NCBI RefSeq assembly: GCF_000247695.1
Contig: NW_004624743.1
Coordinates: 9,350,858-9,414,857, forward strand
Reading direction: 5' to 3'
Origin: Heterocephalus glaber
Lineage: Eukaryota; Chordata; Mammalia; Rodentia; Bathyergidae
DNA length: 64,000 nt
In this document: positions 35,180 through 45,850 of the stretch, in pieces
How positions within the stretch are numbered: the stretch's first letter is position 1
How the letters are laid out: the number at the start of each line of letters is the position of its first letter
Notes under the pieces: model-generated
Database searches by the model: none
The model's input: the letters and a program-made list of their open reading frames with translations, nothing else
Told to the model about the DNA's origin: nothing
Program-made: the position numbers and the translations under genes

Positions 35180-35198
35180 CCGGGAGGATTCCTCCCGG
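35180..35198. repeat. GC-rich perfect hairpin
   Basis: CCGGGAGG, a three-base ATT loop, then CCTCCCGG: eight perfect G/C-rich pairs inside A/T-rich sequence. Confidence 0.9.
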
Positions 35199-36629
35199 GA
35201 CCCTTTGAGAGAGAACACATCTTACTCTAATCTGGAAAAAATGTAAATTTCTCAACAGGAATATGCCTCTGAGAGGAGTAAACTACAGGGTGGCAAGATG
35301 CAAGAGCCACTGTGCTAACCCTTACACTTTTGTTCAAGATGGGACTCTGTATCAGCATTCACATCTACATTCAGATAAACGCAAATGTCTCCCACGCCCA
35401 ACCCAGTGTCTGCTACACAACAGAGTCTCAGAAACGTTTTGCTTTTAAAAATGAGTAGAAAAATGCAGTATGCAAACATCAAATATTAGTAATTTTATTG
35501 CTATCCCCCATTTTACATGACCCAAAACTTGCTATCTTCCATTAGAGAAAATGAGAAGCAGTTGGCAATAGTTTAATTATACCTTAGAAGATGTACAAAA
35601 ACATAAAATCTATGCTCATAAAACTAAGCCAGAAAACATCGAACTGCCTAAGTATGGCCATTCCCAACTGCCCTGCATTTCCTTCTTAAGCGCCACTTAA
35701 ATGTTCCCTTATTGCTAATTCCAGATATGTGTCTTAAATAAGTAATAAGATAATTAGCTCTGAAGTATACACGCTCAACAGGCCAACTATTAAAATCATA
35801 CAAGACCCTGAGAAAAAGTAGTGCTTTATAAAAGGAAATCATGAAACTCCGTGGAAGTGAAGTCATCTGCTGTTGCCCAGGACTGAGTCAGACAGGCAGG
35901 TGCCTTGTGTGGTCTTTGTGATTTCACCTATCCACGATGGGGATTCTTATGGATAGCAAGAGAGTGGGATCTAGTTAGAATGAAAAACTAGCATGTGACA
36001 GCCCCCAGTCTGAGAGTGATTTTCATTTTCTCCTGCTTTGTTTTCTTACACACTGTAGACACTGAATAAATATTTGAGGCAACTTTTCTCACCTGTAAAA
36101 TGTAGTCTTAAAAGTTGTTTCTAGGACTAGTTTTTTGGTGATTCCAAAGTGTAAAGTTTTCGTTGACAAAGAAGAGATCTACCACAATTAGAAGAACGTT
36201 TTATAAATGAGGATATGACTCCTCTGTGAAATTTATCATTGGCCATCTCAAAACACTGGCTCCACCTGAGTCAAAATGAGGGCTTCCCATTTTCTTTAAT
36301 GTTGAACTGCCTTAGGTCTAAGATGTGTTATCTCATTGTGAAAATTAGATTATTCCCAATACTAAGAAATCACATGGGCTTGGCTTCTCATCTTTATCTG
36401 AGGCAGATGCATACTGGAGAACCAGTGCTGAACGTCCTGCCAAAGACTAGCAATCAACAGGGCAGATTGGACCAGACTGTGTCCTTAACTAACTCGGCTC
36501 TTTCACACCCCAGAGACTCAGCTACTCCAGCATCCCCAAAGCAATATAAACTGGAAACTTCAAGTTTAACTGAACAAAACTGACCAGGATCCAGCCACCT
36601 GGAACCACTTAGACTGGACCGTTCGGTGA
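35199..36629. other. Anonymous sequence
   Basis: Weak MIR-like words near 36025-36120. A 114-codon frame at 36239-36583 is unrecognised. Confidence 0.4.
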
Positions 36630-36965
36630 GTACTTACTGACCCCTCCTCTGTGCATGGTCCTACACTAGACAGTTAGAGTTCAGGGATACACACGAAATA
36701 ACTCTGCCCTCAGAGCTGAGATTCTAGTAGGTACATAAAGAAGTGAATAGAGAAATACGTGAAATAAATGCTAGGTGGGCACAAGGGCAAGATGGTAAAG
36801 CAGCACAAAAGAAAAGCACCTAACAGCTTTGGGAGGCCAGACCAGGCATTCTGGAGGAGGTGATATCTAAGGTGAGATCTGAATGACCACCGGTGAAGAA
36901 CAGTGATCAGACCTGGGGGAAGAGCAACTCAGTTGGCAAAACAGGAAGTCCAGTGTCAGCTAGCA
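36630..36965 (-). mobile_element. L2-type ancient LINE remnant
   Basis: Antisense L2 pattern in order: GTCCTACACTAGACAGTTAG, TCTGCCCTCAGAGCTGAGAT, GGAGGAGGTGATATCTAAGG, TGAGATCTGAATGACC and CAGACCTGGGGGAAGAGC. Confidence 0.65.
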
Positions 36966-37064
36966 CTGGTATGGCAGCAGACAACGAGGCAGTATTGCTC
37001 CCCTTGCCTGTGTTCCTCCCCTACCTGCAGAATCCCATTTTAGAGAGCTGTTAATGTACAGATT

Positions 37065-37180
37065 TCTGGGCCACAGCCATGCCTGGCTGAATCAGAATCT
37101 CTTGGGTTGAAGCACAGAGCTCTGTGTCGTAAAAGCTCATAAGGTGATTTTAATGAAAGGGAAGGCTTGGGAGCCACTGC
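37065..37180 (-). mobile_element. MER5-like hAT-Charlie remnant
   Basis: CTGGCTGAATCAGAATCTCT, AAGGTGATTTTAATG and the terminal GGGAGCCACTGC match the reverse of a MER5A-type element, whose sense end is CAGTGGTTCTC. Confidence 0.75.
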
Positions 37181-37301
37181 AATGACCAGCAGCACCTTCA
37201 CAGAGGGGCTTCCAGCATCCAGGAACTGAGGGTGCTCATTGGTCTGTACAGAAGGTTAGCAACAGAGAGCCTTGAGTGCACTCCCAGTCACAAGCTGAAT
37301 G

Positions 37302-37634
37302 TGTTAGTCAGCCTTCGATTACCATAACAAAAGGCCTGAAATAATCAACTTAAAAAGAGGAAAGATTTGTCCACACTTTTGTTAGCTCCAGTCCCTGGTT
37401 TCTGGCTGGAGGACATGGCAGAGGGAGCTGCTCACCTTATGGCAGCCAGGAACCAGAGACAGATGGGAGTGGGCCTGGGTCCCAATCCTCTGCCCTCAAG
37501 GGCACAGCCTCAGTGCTCTAACTTCCTCCACGAGGCCCAACCTCCTGACGGTTCCACTCCTTCCCAGTAGAGCCATAGGCTGGTGACCAAACTTTTAAAA
37601 CATGGGCCTTTGGGGAACCTTCCAGAGCCATACT
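37302..37634 (-). mobile_element. MaLR LTR
   Basis: Starts TGTTAGTCAGCC and continues with a purine-rich body (GCAGCCAGGAACCAGAG). The 3' third GGCCCAACCTCCTGACGG to CCAGAGCCATACTA is typical of this family read backwards. The final CA is lost. Confidence 0.8.
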
Positions 37635-37946
37635 ATGGCTCTGCAGTTGTGGAACAGGTTCATTGCACCAGAAAAAAGGACTACAGTCGTGGACAGATCA
37701 CCCAGCTAGGATTCGGCCACAGAGGAAAACATCAGCATTCAGAAACCACAGTAGAAGACATAGCAGAGCAAATCACAAGAACAAAGACAAAACGTAGATG
37801 AGGAATCTTGAAGTCAAGATAGCACGAATTGAGTGTCAGGATGCTGGGCCAGGCACGCATCTGGGAGTCACCTGAACTCTGATGTTGAAAGAGGACAGTT
37901 TCTAGGTCTAACTTAGGAAGGCCCGACATACTTCAGGAATGGCTGG
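37635..37946. other. Spacer between two MaLR LTRs
   Basis: About 310 bp that does not resemble the internal region at 23197-24673. No gene. Confidence 0.5.
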
Positions 37947-38314
37947 TGTATTCGCCACTTTCCCTTCACTGTGACTAAACACCCAACACCCACAACATAC
38001 AGGAGAAGAGGTTTATTTTGGCTCATGGTTTCAGTCCATAGTTGTCTGTCTCCAAAGCAAGAACCAATGGCAGAAGTGCACAGCAGAGGAAAAGCTGCTC
38101 AACCATGGCAGCCCGGAAGCTGAGAGAGAGGGGAGGAGCTGTGGAGGGAGATGCAGCCTCCTAGGTCACGCCTCCAGTGACTGTCTCCAACCAGGCCCTA
38201 CCTCCTAACAGTGCATCCAGCTACTGAACTCATGGCTGGGAGAATCCACCCCAAGATCCAACCACCTTCCACACACAGGAAACTTTGGGGGACATTTTAG
38301 ATTTAAATGATAAG
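37947..38314 (-). mobile_element. MaLR LTR
   Basis: Starts TGTATTCGCCACTTTCCC, carries GAAGAGGTTTATTTTGGCTC (the reverse of the AATAAACC polyadenylation region), and ends GGGGGACATTTTAGATTTAA. Same orientation as the LTR at 37302. Confidence 0.85.
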
Positions 38315-39030
38315 ATACTGGGGTGAGTCATACTTTAACTCAGTATTCTAATAAAACCACTGAATCCCTTTTGCCCTTTTATCATTCCCAGTGCTTGCAA
38401 ATCTATGGCTCTTGAGACTTCAACAACCATCTCCTTTATAAATACATGGAAACTGTTCATTCCTAGCCAGTCTTGACTTTCAGACTGAGGTGTCCCCTAG
38501 CAGGGCTAGCAACCCCTCCATGGATATTTGGGATCAACATAACTTGCGTTTGTGATTTGGCATCACTGGTCAATACTGCCCTTCCTAATGCAAACAATCA
38601 AACTCCTTTTATCCAAAGTTGTTTTCTGACTTACTGTGCATTTAGAGAGTAATTAATTTCACTTCTGTTTTTAAACAACTAGCAGAGTTTCTGCAGGTCA
38701 TAGAATCAATTCAAAAAAAGCTACGAGCATTAGCAAACAAAAAGCCCCAGCTGTGTCCTGTTACATTAATTAATCCAACCCTGGCGTTCATGCTCTCGGT
38801 ATCCTAGCCAGGATGACATTCATCCACTTCCAATACTCACTGCAGCTTTAATCAAGAGGTATATTAACACCTTCTCCAATTAGCTTTCTGTAGGAAAATA
38901 CAGTGTCATATATGCTACTGACTACAAAATCAGATCTGATTCAATCTCACCCCACTGATTAACTCGTGTGAATTTGGGCAAGCTACTTATCCCCAAGGCC
39001 TTTATGTGTAAAATGATGCTGTTAATATTG
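38315..39030. other. Anonymous, possibly conserved non-coding sequence
   Basis: Repeat-free. About 38590-38900 contains homeobox-type words (AGTAATTAATTTC, CATTAATTAATCC, CCAATTAGC) at unusual density. Conservation cannot be judged from a single genome. Confidence 0.35.
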
Positions 39031-39139
39031 CCTCACTCTTGGGCTGGGCATTTAGCTCGGTGGTTCCACTGCCTGCCTTGCAAGCACAAGGTCCCGAGTT
39101 CAATTCCTGATACCAAAAAAAAAATTTTACCTCACTCTT
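39031..39139 (+). mobile_element. ID-type SINE with target-site duplication
   Basis: The ID body at 39041-39124 (GGGCTGGGCATTTAGCTC ... CGAGTTCAATTCCTGATACC plus A tail) is bracketed by CCTCACTCTT at 39031-39040 and 39130-39139. Confidence 0.93.
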
Positions 39140-39710
39140 TAGTGCATGGAACTGCTTGAGATTGAGATAATGCTGTGTAAGTAAAGCATCTGGCGAAGCA
39201 CAAGTTCATTGTTTTCATTTTTGTCACCATTATTATTCAGGCCATTCCCGTCTGTGGGCCCAATGAGGTCACATGCAGAGAAATCACGTGGTTTTTACAG
39301 GGATCTCCTCTAGGAACTCCAGAGCCAGTGCTGCTCCTATTCATGATCAAATGCAATCTACTACAAGGTCACATCTGCCCTGCTCTTCTCCTGCCAGGCA
39401 CCCCTGTCACTACTGCCATCAGCATGACCCCTCTCAGCCTGTGATGCTCTGATGACGTCACACACCAGCGGTTGTTCTCAGGAACCCAGCAATGCAGAGC
39501 GTGCTTGTGAGAACATTTCTTCAGGGAGTGTCCTCAGTCCCACTCTGCCTACAGAACCACTGTGGGTCCAGCCCAGAGTTAACTGATTATAAGAGAAGCA
39601 CCGGGCTATCCTTCAGAACTTCTCCTTCTAGGCTCTTCCCACCATCTCTCCCAGAATCAGCAGCAGAATGACCACAGTGCAGTTCAGAGGTTACCAGCAA
39701 AGCATCTGAA
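39140..39710. other. Anonymous sequence
   Basis: No gene or repeat recognised. Confidence 0.5.
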
Positions 39711-39906
39711 GCCAGGCGTGGTGGGACACATCTGTCATCCCAGCACTCTGGGAGGCTGAGACAGGAGGATCACAAGCTCAAGTACAGCCTGGGCAACTTA
39801 GCAACACAGCAAGACTCTGTCTCAAGAATTTAAAATGAGAAAAACGGCTGGAGATGTAGCTCTGTGTGAATGACTTGGGTTCAATTCTAATACCACCAAC
39901 AAAAGA
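39711..39906 (+). mobile_element. B1-dID dimeric SINE
   Basis: B1 monomer GCCAGGCGTGGTGGGACAC to AAGACTCTGTCTCAAG, an A-rich linker, then an ID monomer CTGGAGATGTAGCTCTGTG ... GGGTTCAATTCTAATACC with an A-rich tail. Same architecture as at 1457. Confidence 0.9.
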
Positions 39907-40147
39907 AAAAAGGATCCAAGTCACATGTCTTAGGTTTAAGGGGGAAATTATAGCAGACTCTATATCCTCAGTTTTTAAACTTTTTTCAGGAAAACAACCT
40001 GACATAATAACAATGCAATTCATATGGAAATTGTGGGTCTGTGCATAAGACAGAGGACCTGAAATACTCAGCATGGGGCCTGGCAAGTAGCAATAGCTCA
40101 GTGAATGGTGGTTATGCTCAGCAGCTACCACTCCCTTTCTGGTAACC

Positions 40148-40495
40148 TGTGGCAGACTGAGTGTGCATGCTCCCCCACCTTTCCGCGCTGAAATCTAATC
40201 CCCAAAACAATGGTATTTGGAGATGGAACATTTGGGAGCAATTGGATCTTGAAGGCACTGCCCTCATGAAGTAGATCCGTGCCACTGTGAGAAGACAGAG
40301 AGCCAGCCAGCTCTCTGTCCACCATGGGAGGGGTCAAGAGAAGCCAGCTGTTGGTGGCTGGAAGCATTCACTCACAAGTCCTCCTCTAGCACTCCAACCT
40401 CCAGAACTGTGGGAAATGAACTGCTTTGTTTAAGCCGCCCAGTCTGTGATAACTTGGTACAGCAGCCCCAAATCACTGGAACACCACGGCTAAAG
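40148..40495 (+). mobile_element. MLT1/MST-like MaLR LTR
   Basis: TGTGGCAGACTGAGTGTGC, CTGAAATCTAATCCCCAAAAC, ATGGTATTTGGAGATGG, CTCCAACCTCCAGAACTGTG, GTTTAAGCCGCCCAGTC and GGTACAGCAGCCCC follow the LTR from 5' to 3'. About 350 bp, TG...CA-type ends. Confidence 0.85.
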
Positions 40496-40929
40496 ACAAA
40501 ACTAAGACATCTCTGAAGGGTATCACAAACATTTCTGCCCCCACAGGGTTTTTATTGTTATTTTAATGACCCCTATGGGCACAACATCAGATAGAATAAA
40601 AGCTTTCAATATAAGGTTAAATGATGAGAAAAATGACATGGGATTTTGTTTTTAGAAATTAGTAAACCATTATATCTATGCAAAGTTAAAACATCAGGCT
40701 TTCAAAAGATACATTCTTCATTTTCTATAAACTTGCCTCCCAAGCAGATTAGTTGAACACTATGACATATTGATTTAATAACAGTCTTGTAACCATTGTT
40801 TCCCCAGAATTGTTCCCTTACTGAAAAAGCAAACTATCAAATGTGTTCACATAAATACATATTAAAGCAGTTCAACTTACAGTCCTGATAATACTTGTGT
40901 ATCACATACAGTATAAAATATTCTTTCAT
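40496..40929. other. Anonymous A/T-rich sequence
   Basis: No gene or repeat recognised. Confidence 0.5.
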
Positions 40930-41135
40930 CTTTATAATTTAATTTAATCCCAACATACAACAGCCACATACAGATAGTAGGGCAGACATTGTTTCTGTGC
41001 CATGGATAAGAAAAGCAAAGTTCCAAGAGTGTAGGTAAGGCATTCAAGGGCCACAGCTGGAAATGCTGAAGCCAGGCAGGACTCTAAGACTTACCAAATC
41101 CCACTCCAATGCTTATTTCCTGTGCTACTGTCGAT
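40930..41135 (-). mobile_element. MIR SINE fragment
   Basis: Antisense MIR pattern: TTTAATCCCAACATACAACAG, GATAAGAAAAGCAAAGTTCC, GGTAAGGCATTCAAGGGCCAC and a final CCCACTCCAATGC. Confidence 0.6.
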
Positions 41136-41565
41136 TAAAGATAAACATCTGCTTTGATTAATGACCTTGCATATGCTTTTCGCTATGCCACTCCACTTAT
41201 GCTCCGAATGTGTTATGTTCCACCACTTCTCACAATACAATGCCATATAGCGTCAGAGTTCCCTGACCCTCTCTGGGTTTGCTTTTTTTTTAGATTACTG
41301 CATTAGTAAGATTATGATTGATAGGTCTCCCACCACCTCAGCAGCTATTATGTACAGTAGCTGCCCTCTTCCTATCTTGCCTTGCCCCCTCCCCTGCTGC
41401 CACCAAAGAATAAACCCTTCTTCCCAGCATGCCCCTGTTCCCGCCTAGAAAGTAACCTAATACTCGCTCACCTCCTACCACCTAGTGACATCACCAGCTC
41501 CTCCATTCCCTAGTCACTACCTCACTCAACCCCACCTCTGCCCCTACAAACCCCACCCCAGTCTC

Positions 41566-41572
41566 TATAAAA
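41566..41572 (+). promoter_or_regulatory. TATA box of the solo LTR
   Basis: TATAAAA in the context GTCTCTATAAAAGACTC, about 79 bp upstream of the polyadenylation signal. This spacing is normal for a retroviral R region. Confidence 0.75.
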
Positions 41573-41644
41573 GACTCTCCCTGCCCCAGCCATATTGCTT
41601 TTGTCTCTCCTTTGTTCAGAGACAGCCGGCAGATCTATTCCCCT

Positions 41645-41650
41645 AATAAA
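41645..41650 (+). terminator. AATAAA polyadenylation signal of the solo LTR
   Basis: AATAAA followed by the G/T-rich stretch GGCTTGTTGTGGTCTGG, a typical downstream element. Confidence 0.75.
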
Positions 41651-41870
41651 GGCTTGTTGTGGTCTGGTCTGGTCTTGGTCTTCGGCCCTTTTACCTGACA
41701 ATGATCAAAGACAATCCAGAAAGTAGTTTAATGAAGAGTCAGGAACCATGAGTCACAATCAGGGGATTCTCAGGCTTTGCTGAAACTCCTTGAGAAATCT
41801 GTGGGAAAACAAAATTGAAGGTGAGAAGAACTAAGGTGGAATTTCAAAAGTTGTCCTCTTTTCTTTCAGC

Positions 41871-41995
41871 CAGTGGTTCCTGGCTCTAGTAGCATCTTAG
41901 AAGTAGCTAGGGAGCTCTCCAAAAATGCCAAGGACTGAACAGTAGCCCAGGCCAATTAAGTCAGCATGACTGGAGGTAGAGCAAGAATGCGGAGA
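41871..41995 (+). mobile_element. MER5-like hAT-Charlie remnant
   Basis: Starts CAGTGGTTCCTGGCTC and continues AGGGAGCTCTCCAAAAATGC, CAATTAAGTCAGCATGACTGG, as in MER5A-type elements. Confidence 0.7.
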
Positions 41996-43484
41996 GTTTA
42001 CGGAATTCAGGTACTTCCAATGTGCAACCAGCTCCACCACCAGATCCCAAGAGCAAGGTCAAGTTGCGAATGGACAGTAGTTTAGGGAATAAGCTACTCA
42101 CTGTCCATCACTGCTTCAGAAAAGGCAAATCCCCATGAAAGACCGGACCTGCACCTAGTCCAGGAAAGTGGGAATCTGCATCGAGAGTGCTAGACCCAGG
42201 TGCCTGGGGTCATCCTGACAAGAAGTGCAGAATGACACAAGACCCTCCTGCTCTGCATCCAGGCAGAGCTCCCCAGCACTGCTTCCTGAATGGTCCCTAA
42301 CTGCTGAGGATGACCTAACTCTCACTTGTTACCGTGCCTTCCAGGGGTGTGTTGTTACTGTTCTTAGGGTGATAAGTTTGCTACCCAAAAACCAGAATTG
42401 TAATCACTCAAGTTCTTCCTTTAAGAAAGAATCTGGAAATGTAAAACCTAACAATTTTATCTTTTCTGTCATATGTATTCCTTTCCTAGTCTCTAAAATT
42501 TCTTCTACATGTGGATTGAAAAGTAAACATTACATATATTGAATGTTTAAGAAATAAATATAGCAAGAAACACTGATTTTAACATTTCCTTTGACAGTGT
42601 ATTTAATTTATAATGGCTTCCATTGTAACTGTTAACACAAAATGGAATTGAGGTTGGAGCACTTATGGAGCATTTATGAACTAAAATGACCAATTGGTTG
42701 TGGACTCTAACATATCACAGGGAAAGTCCCAAATTGCCTTTGATTTATATGATTAAAATACTGTTAAATGTGAAATAATTTGGCAGTATATTCTGAATGG
42801 AGTTGTAGCCTTTTTGCCACTATTCTGATCTTGTCCCAGCCGCCGTGATAAAAACACAAGTTCTACACTGAAGAATCTCCATAGGAATTAACTCTGTATC
42901 AACAGACAAAGAAATCATTCCTGAAATACATTTGATGACATGATAGACTGGGAAAGTCAAATCTCTCCAGAAGCAAAAATTAACTATGATTACTTGATGT
43001 AAGACATCACTCAAACCAATCAAATGTTATTTTGGGAAATCATAAATTTATATCCAGCGTCAGTTTGTCACTCATTAAGTTCTTATAAGAATGATTAGGA
43101 AATTATCTTAATAAGTAAACGTTAGTCTTAACCTCTTCTTACATTGATGGCTTAAAAATATAAGTTTATAACAATCCGTTGAGTCTCAGTAAAGGTCTCT
43201 CTGTCAGCTTAGAAGGTTATTTATTCTAGCATTAATAAACTTCATCCAGGATAAATAAGAAATTCTTATATTGCAATGAATTTACCTACCATGTGTTAGC
43301 ACAGCTTTAAAAATGTGGTCTTAGGATGAATATTAATATGCTCTGGGTATCTACCATGTTCCAGCACGATGGCTCCAAGGTGCTGGGGCCATGGGAAAGG
43401 CTCCTTACCTTGAGAGTGTTCTCTTCTCCTACACAAATCTCAGGAGCAGCCCGCAGTCTTACTCAGTGTCATTTCAGTGACTGA
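41996..43484. other. Anonymous sequence
   Basis: No gene or confident repeat in about 1.5 kb. Confidence 0.5.
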
Positions 43485-44018
43485 CATGGATCACCACCCC
43501 CCAGCAGTGACAATGACAGCAGGCAAAGCTGCTTAACGGGGAGTCACTGCTCCTCCAGCTGTATTTTGCCTGTCGCTACTTTGAAAGACGCATACTTTGA
43601 AGATCTCAATCGCACAGAAAAGGAAAAAAAGCATGCTGAAACCTATAAATCGAGGAACAGAGAGGTTTTAGAGCCACAAGCAGAGCACCTTGGCAGTAAC
43701 TCAGGAGCTCACAAAGAAGGTAAACGTGATGACGAAAATACAAAAAGAATCAATGAAGTCAAGTCGACAAAAAAGCCAATTTCTTCTTCAATAACCATGC
43801 TTAAAGTACTACAGGAAGGATGGAGCTACAGCCCCATTTCCCCTCACCTAAAGGAGAAGGATCCTATCAGAAGAGGCTCCCCAGGCTGCCCAGGGTACCG
43901 CAAGACACAGTTCTGGGTGTGGACGCCTATTTGCTTCGAAATTACTCCTAGCACAAATATCCATACTCTTTTCCATCCTCATGGATCCTGGAAAAAAAAG
44001 TTTTTGATATATCATTGA
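43485..44018 (+). other. Open stretch of about 178 codons, not accepted as a gene
   Basis: One of the longest non-repetitive open frames in the window. It runs from just after a TGA at 43482-43484 to a stop ending at 44018. No ATG opens it; the first in-frame ATG is well inside (near 43797). Its first half is charged and lysine/glutamate-rich, and CpGs are somewhat retained (TCGC, GACGC, TCGAGG, TCGAC). I recognise no domain and no convincing splice sites. Chance ORFs of this length are plausible in 64 kb. Confidence 0.2.
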
Positions 44019-44477
44019 TAATTTCTCAGTTCCCCAAACTGACAACAGAACTTAACCACCAGGCCTCCTTCTCAATGTGCAGCTATGTGTCTCCTCTCTG
44101 CAGTCAGCTCCTGATTTTCCATAGAAATGACATAAGAAAAGGGTGATGTCATTTAAATTTCATCCAATTTCCTGGATTTTAAATGTTTTCTGCATGCTAA
44201 CAATGAAGAAGTATGATCAGAGAAAATGCCTAAAAAGCATAACCATGGTTAACTCCTTTTAATTTGGGGCATCCACGTGAAATCGTAGTAAAATATCATT
44301 TATCTGAATGTTAATTTTAATGTGTGACAATCCACTTGTTGAGGTTGATGTGTGAAATTATAACTAGATTGGAATACAAGCTTGCCACTTCCAGATGAAC
44401 TGACTAAATTCTCATAGCCTCTCTTTCCTTCCCTACTGTCCAACGGCAGTCTCTTATCTATTTTACTTTTATGTATT
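44019..44477. other. Anonymous sequence
   Basis: Nothing recognised. Confidence 0.5.
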
Positions 44478-44660
44478 TTCTTCTAGTCCTGGGGATTGAA
44501 CCTAGGACCTTTACACTGAGCTACATCCTCAGCCCTATTTGTCAATCTCTATTTTGAGACAGAGTCTTGCTAAAGTGCTCAGGCTGGGCTTGATCTTGTG
44601 ATCCTCCTGCTCAGCTTCCCAGAGTGCTAGGATTACAGGCTGGCACACCACGCGTGGCTG
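44478..44660 (-). mobile_element. B1-dID dimeric SINE
   Basis: Antisense: the ID half first (TCCTGGGGATTGAACCTAGG ... GAGCTACATCCTCAGCCC), then the B1 half (GAGACAGAGTCTTGCTAAAG ... GGATTACAGGCTGGC, CACGCGTGGC). Confidence 0.9.
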
Positions 44661-44819
44661 CTTTTATGTTTTTACCAACCTGTGCTGCTAGCACTCCAAT
44701 CCACAAACATCTTGTGCCTAAAACAATGCAAATGCCCATTATCCGGGCCCTCTGCCTCAATTCTTCCTCCCCCCACACCATCCCCAGATACACATTATTA
44801 TTTATGCAGGACTCATAGT

Positions 44820-44978
44820 GATTTTAAAAATCTGAATCAGAGTATGCCACTCCTTGCCTGGAAATTCTCTAAGAACTTCTAAATTCACTCAATAAAACGG
44901 AAACTCCTCATATGGCTGACCAGATTCACGGAAGCTCTCCCATGCCGGAACATTGCTGCAAGACAAGACCTCTGATTC
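44820..44978 (+). mobile_element. L2 LINE, left part, interrupted by an L1
   Basis: ATCAGAGTATGCCACTCC, TTCACTCAATAAAACGGAAAC and CATATGGCTGACCAGATTC follow the L2 sense consensus. The copy continues after the L1 insertion at 45466. Confidence 0.65.
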
Positions 44979-45480
44979 TCTAACCTCCTCTCTTCCTTTT
45001 TAAATTTTATCGGTACCTGTCTGTAGTACATAATGACTGCATTCCTCATGGAGAGTCGGTTAATATACATACCGCATCTTGATTCGTTTTCATCTCCTCC
45101 CCTCCTCTCTCTCCTCCTCCCTCCACCTCTTGGCCCCTCCCCTTTTGCAAAAGATCTATCTTCCTCTTCCTATTGTCTATCTTGTATTTTGCTCTTTATT
45201 TATATTTCCAGTTTCTCATATAAGAGAAGCTCTTGTGTCTGATTGAGCTTGTGTGTCTGATTTATTTCACTTAACATCATGTTGGGAATGTTAACTAGTA
45301 CAACCAGTATAGAAATCAATGTGGAGATTTCTCAAAAAACTAACTAGAAATTCCATTCAACCCACCTATTCCTCTTCTAGGCGTCTTTCCCAAAGATTTA
45401 AAGATGTCATATTACAGTGATCCATGCACACCGTGTTTATAGCAGCACAACTCACAATAGCGAAATCTAACCTCCTCTCT
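44979..45480. mobile_element. LINE-1 insertion with 5' inversion (twin priming) and 15-bp target duplication
   Basis: Identical 15-mers TCTAACCTCCTCTCT at 44979-44993 and 45466-45480 bracket a 472-bp insert. Its left part, to about 45282, is L1 end-of-ORF2 and 3' UTR on the minus strand; the minus strand shows a G/A-rich polypurine tract and the GTTAAGTGAAATAAATC segment. Its right part, about 45283-45465, is L1 ORF2 sequence on the plus strand (ATCAATGTGGAGATTTCTC, CTCTTCTAGGCGTC, GCAGCACAACTCACAATAGC). The opposite orientations inside one target duplication are the signature of twin-primed reverse transcription. Confidence 0.85.
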
Positions 45481-45850
45481 GGCCCCTGTTCTGATAATCT
45501 TTCCACAAGGGCAGAGTGGCCTCCAATCCCTCAGGCAGTCCACACAAGCTCTGCCTGGCTTATCAGCTCATTCCTGTTTCAGGCACCACCTTCCTCTACT
45601 GGGTGATGTAAAATAACCCTTAATCTCCCAGCCACTCTGTCTCTCTTTTCTCCCACCTTATTCTTCTTCATAGTACCAGTCAGAATGTGACTTACAGTAC
45701 ATCTTTTGTTTAGATCTGTCTCCCCAATAGTTTAATCTCCATAAGAGGAAAGATTGTTATCTATTTCCACTGCTATACCCTCCACATGGAGAATAGTGCC
45801 TGCCATATAGTAAATTATCACTAGGTAGACATTAAATGAGTGATTTCTTA
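45481..45850 (+). mobile_element. L2 LINE, right part with 3' end
   Basis: Continues the L2 broken at 44978: CTCCCAGCCACTCTGTC, CATAGTACCAGTCAGAATG, TTTAATCTCCATAAGAGG and AGTGCCTGCCATATAG. Confidence 0.7.

Larger units (their letters stand above)
41314..41705 (+). mobile_element. Solo endogenous retroviral LTR with 5-bp target duplication
   Basis: The LTR spans 41319-41700 (382 bp), starts TGATAGGTCTCCC and ends TACCTGACA. Identical 5-mers ATGAT flank it at 41314-41318 and 41701-41705. It has a C-rich, promoter-like U3, a TATA box, a polyadenylation signal and a (GGTCT)n-like U5 stretch. No internal retroviral sequence lies on either side, so it is a solo LTR left by recombination between two LTRs. 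Layout and size suggest a class I (ERV1, gammaretrovirus-like) LTR; that assignment is inference. No protein-coding part remains. Confidence 0.88.
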
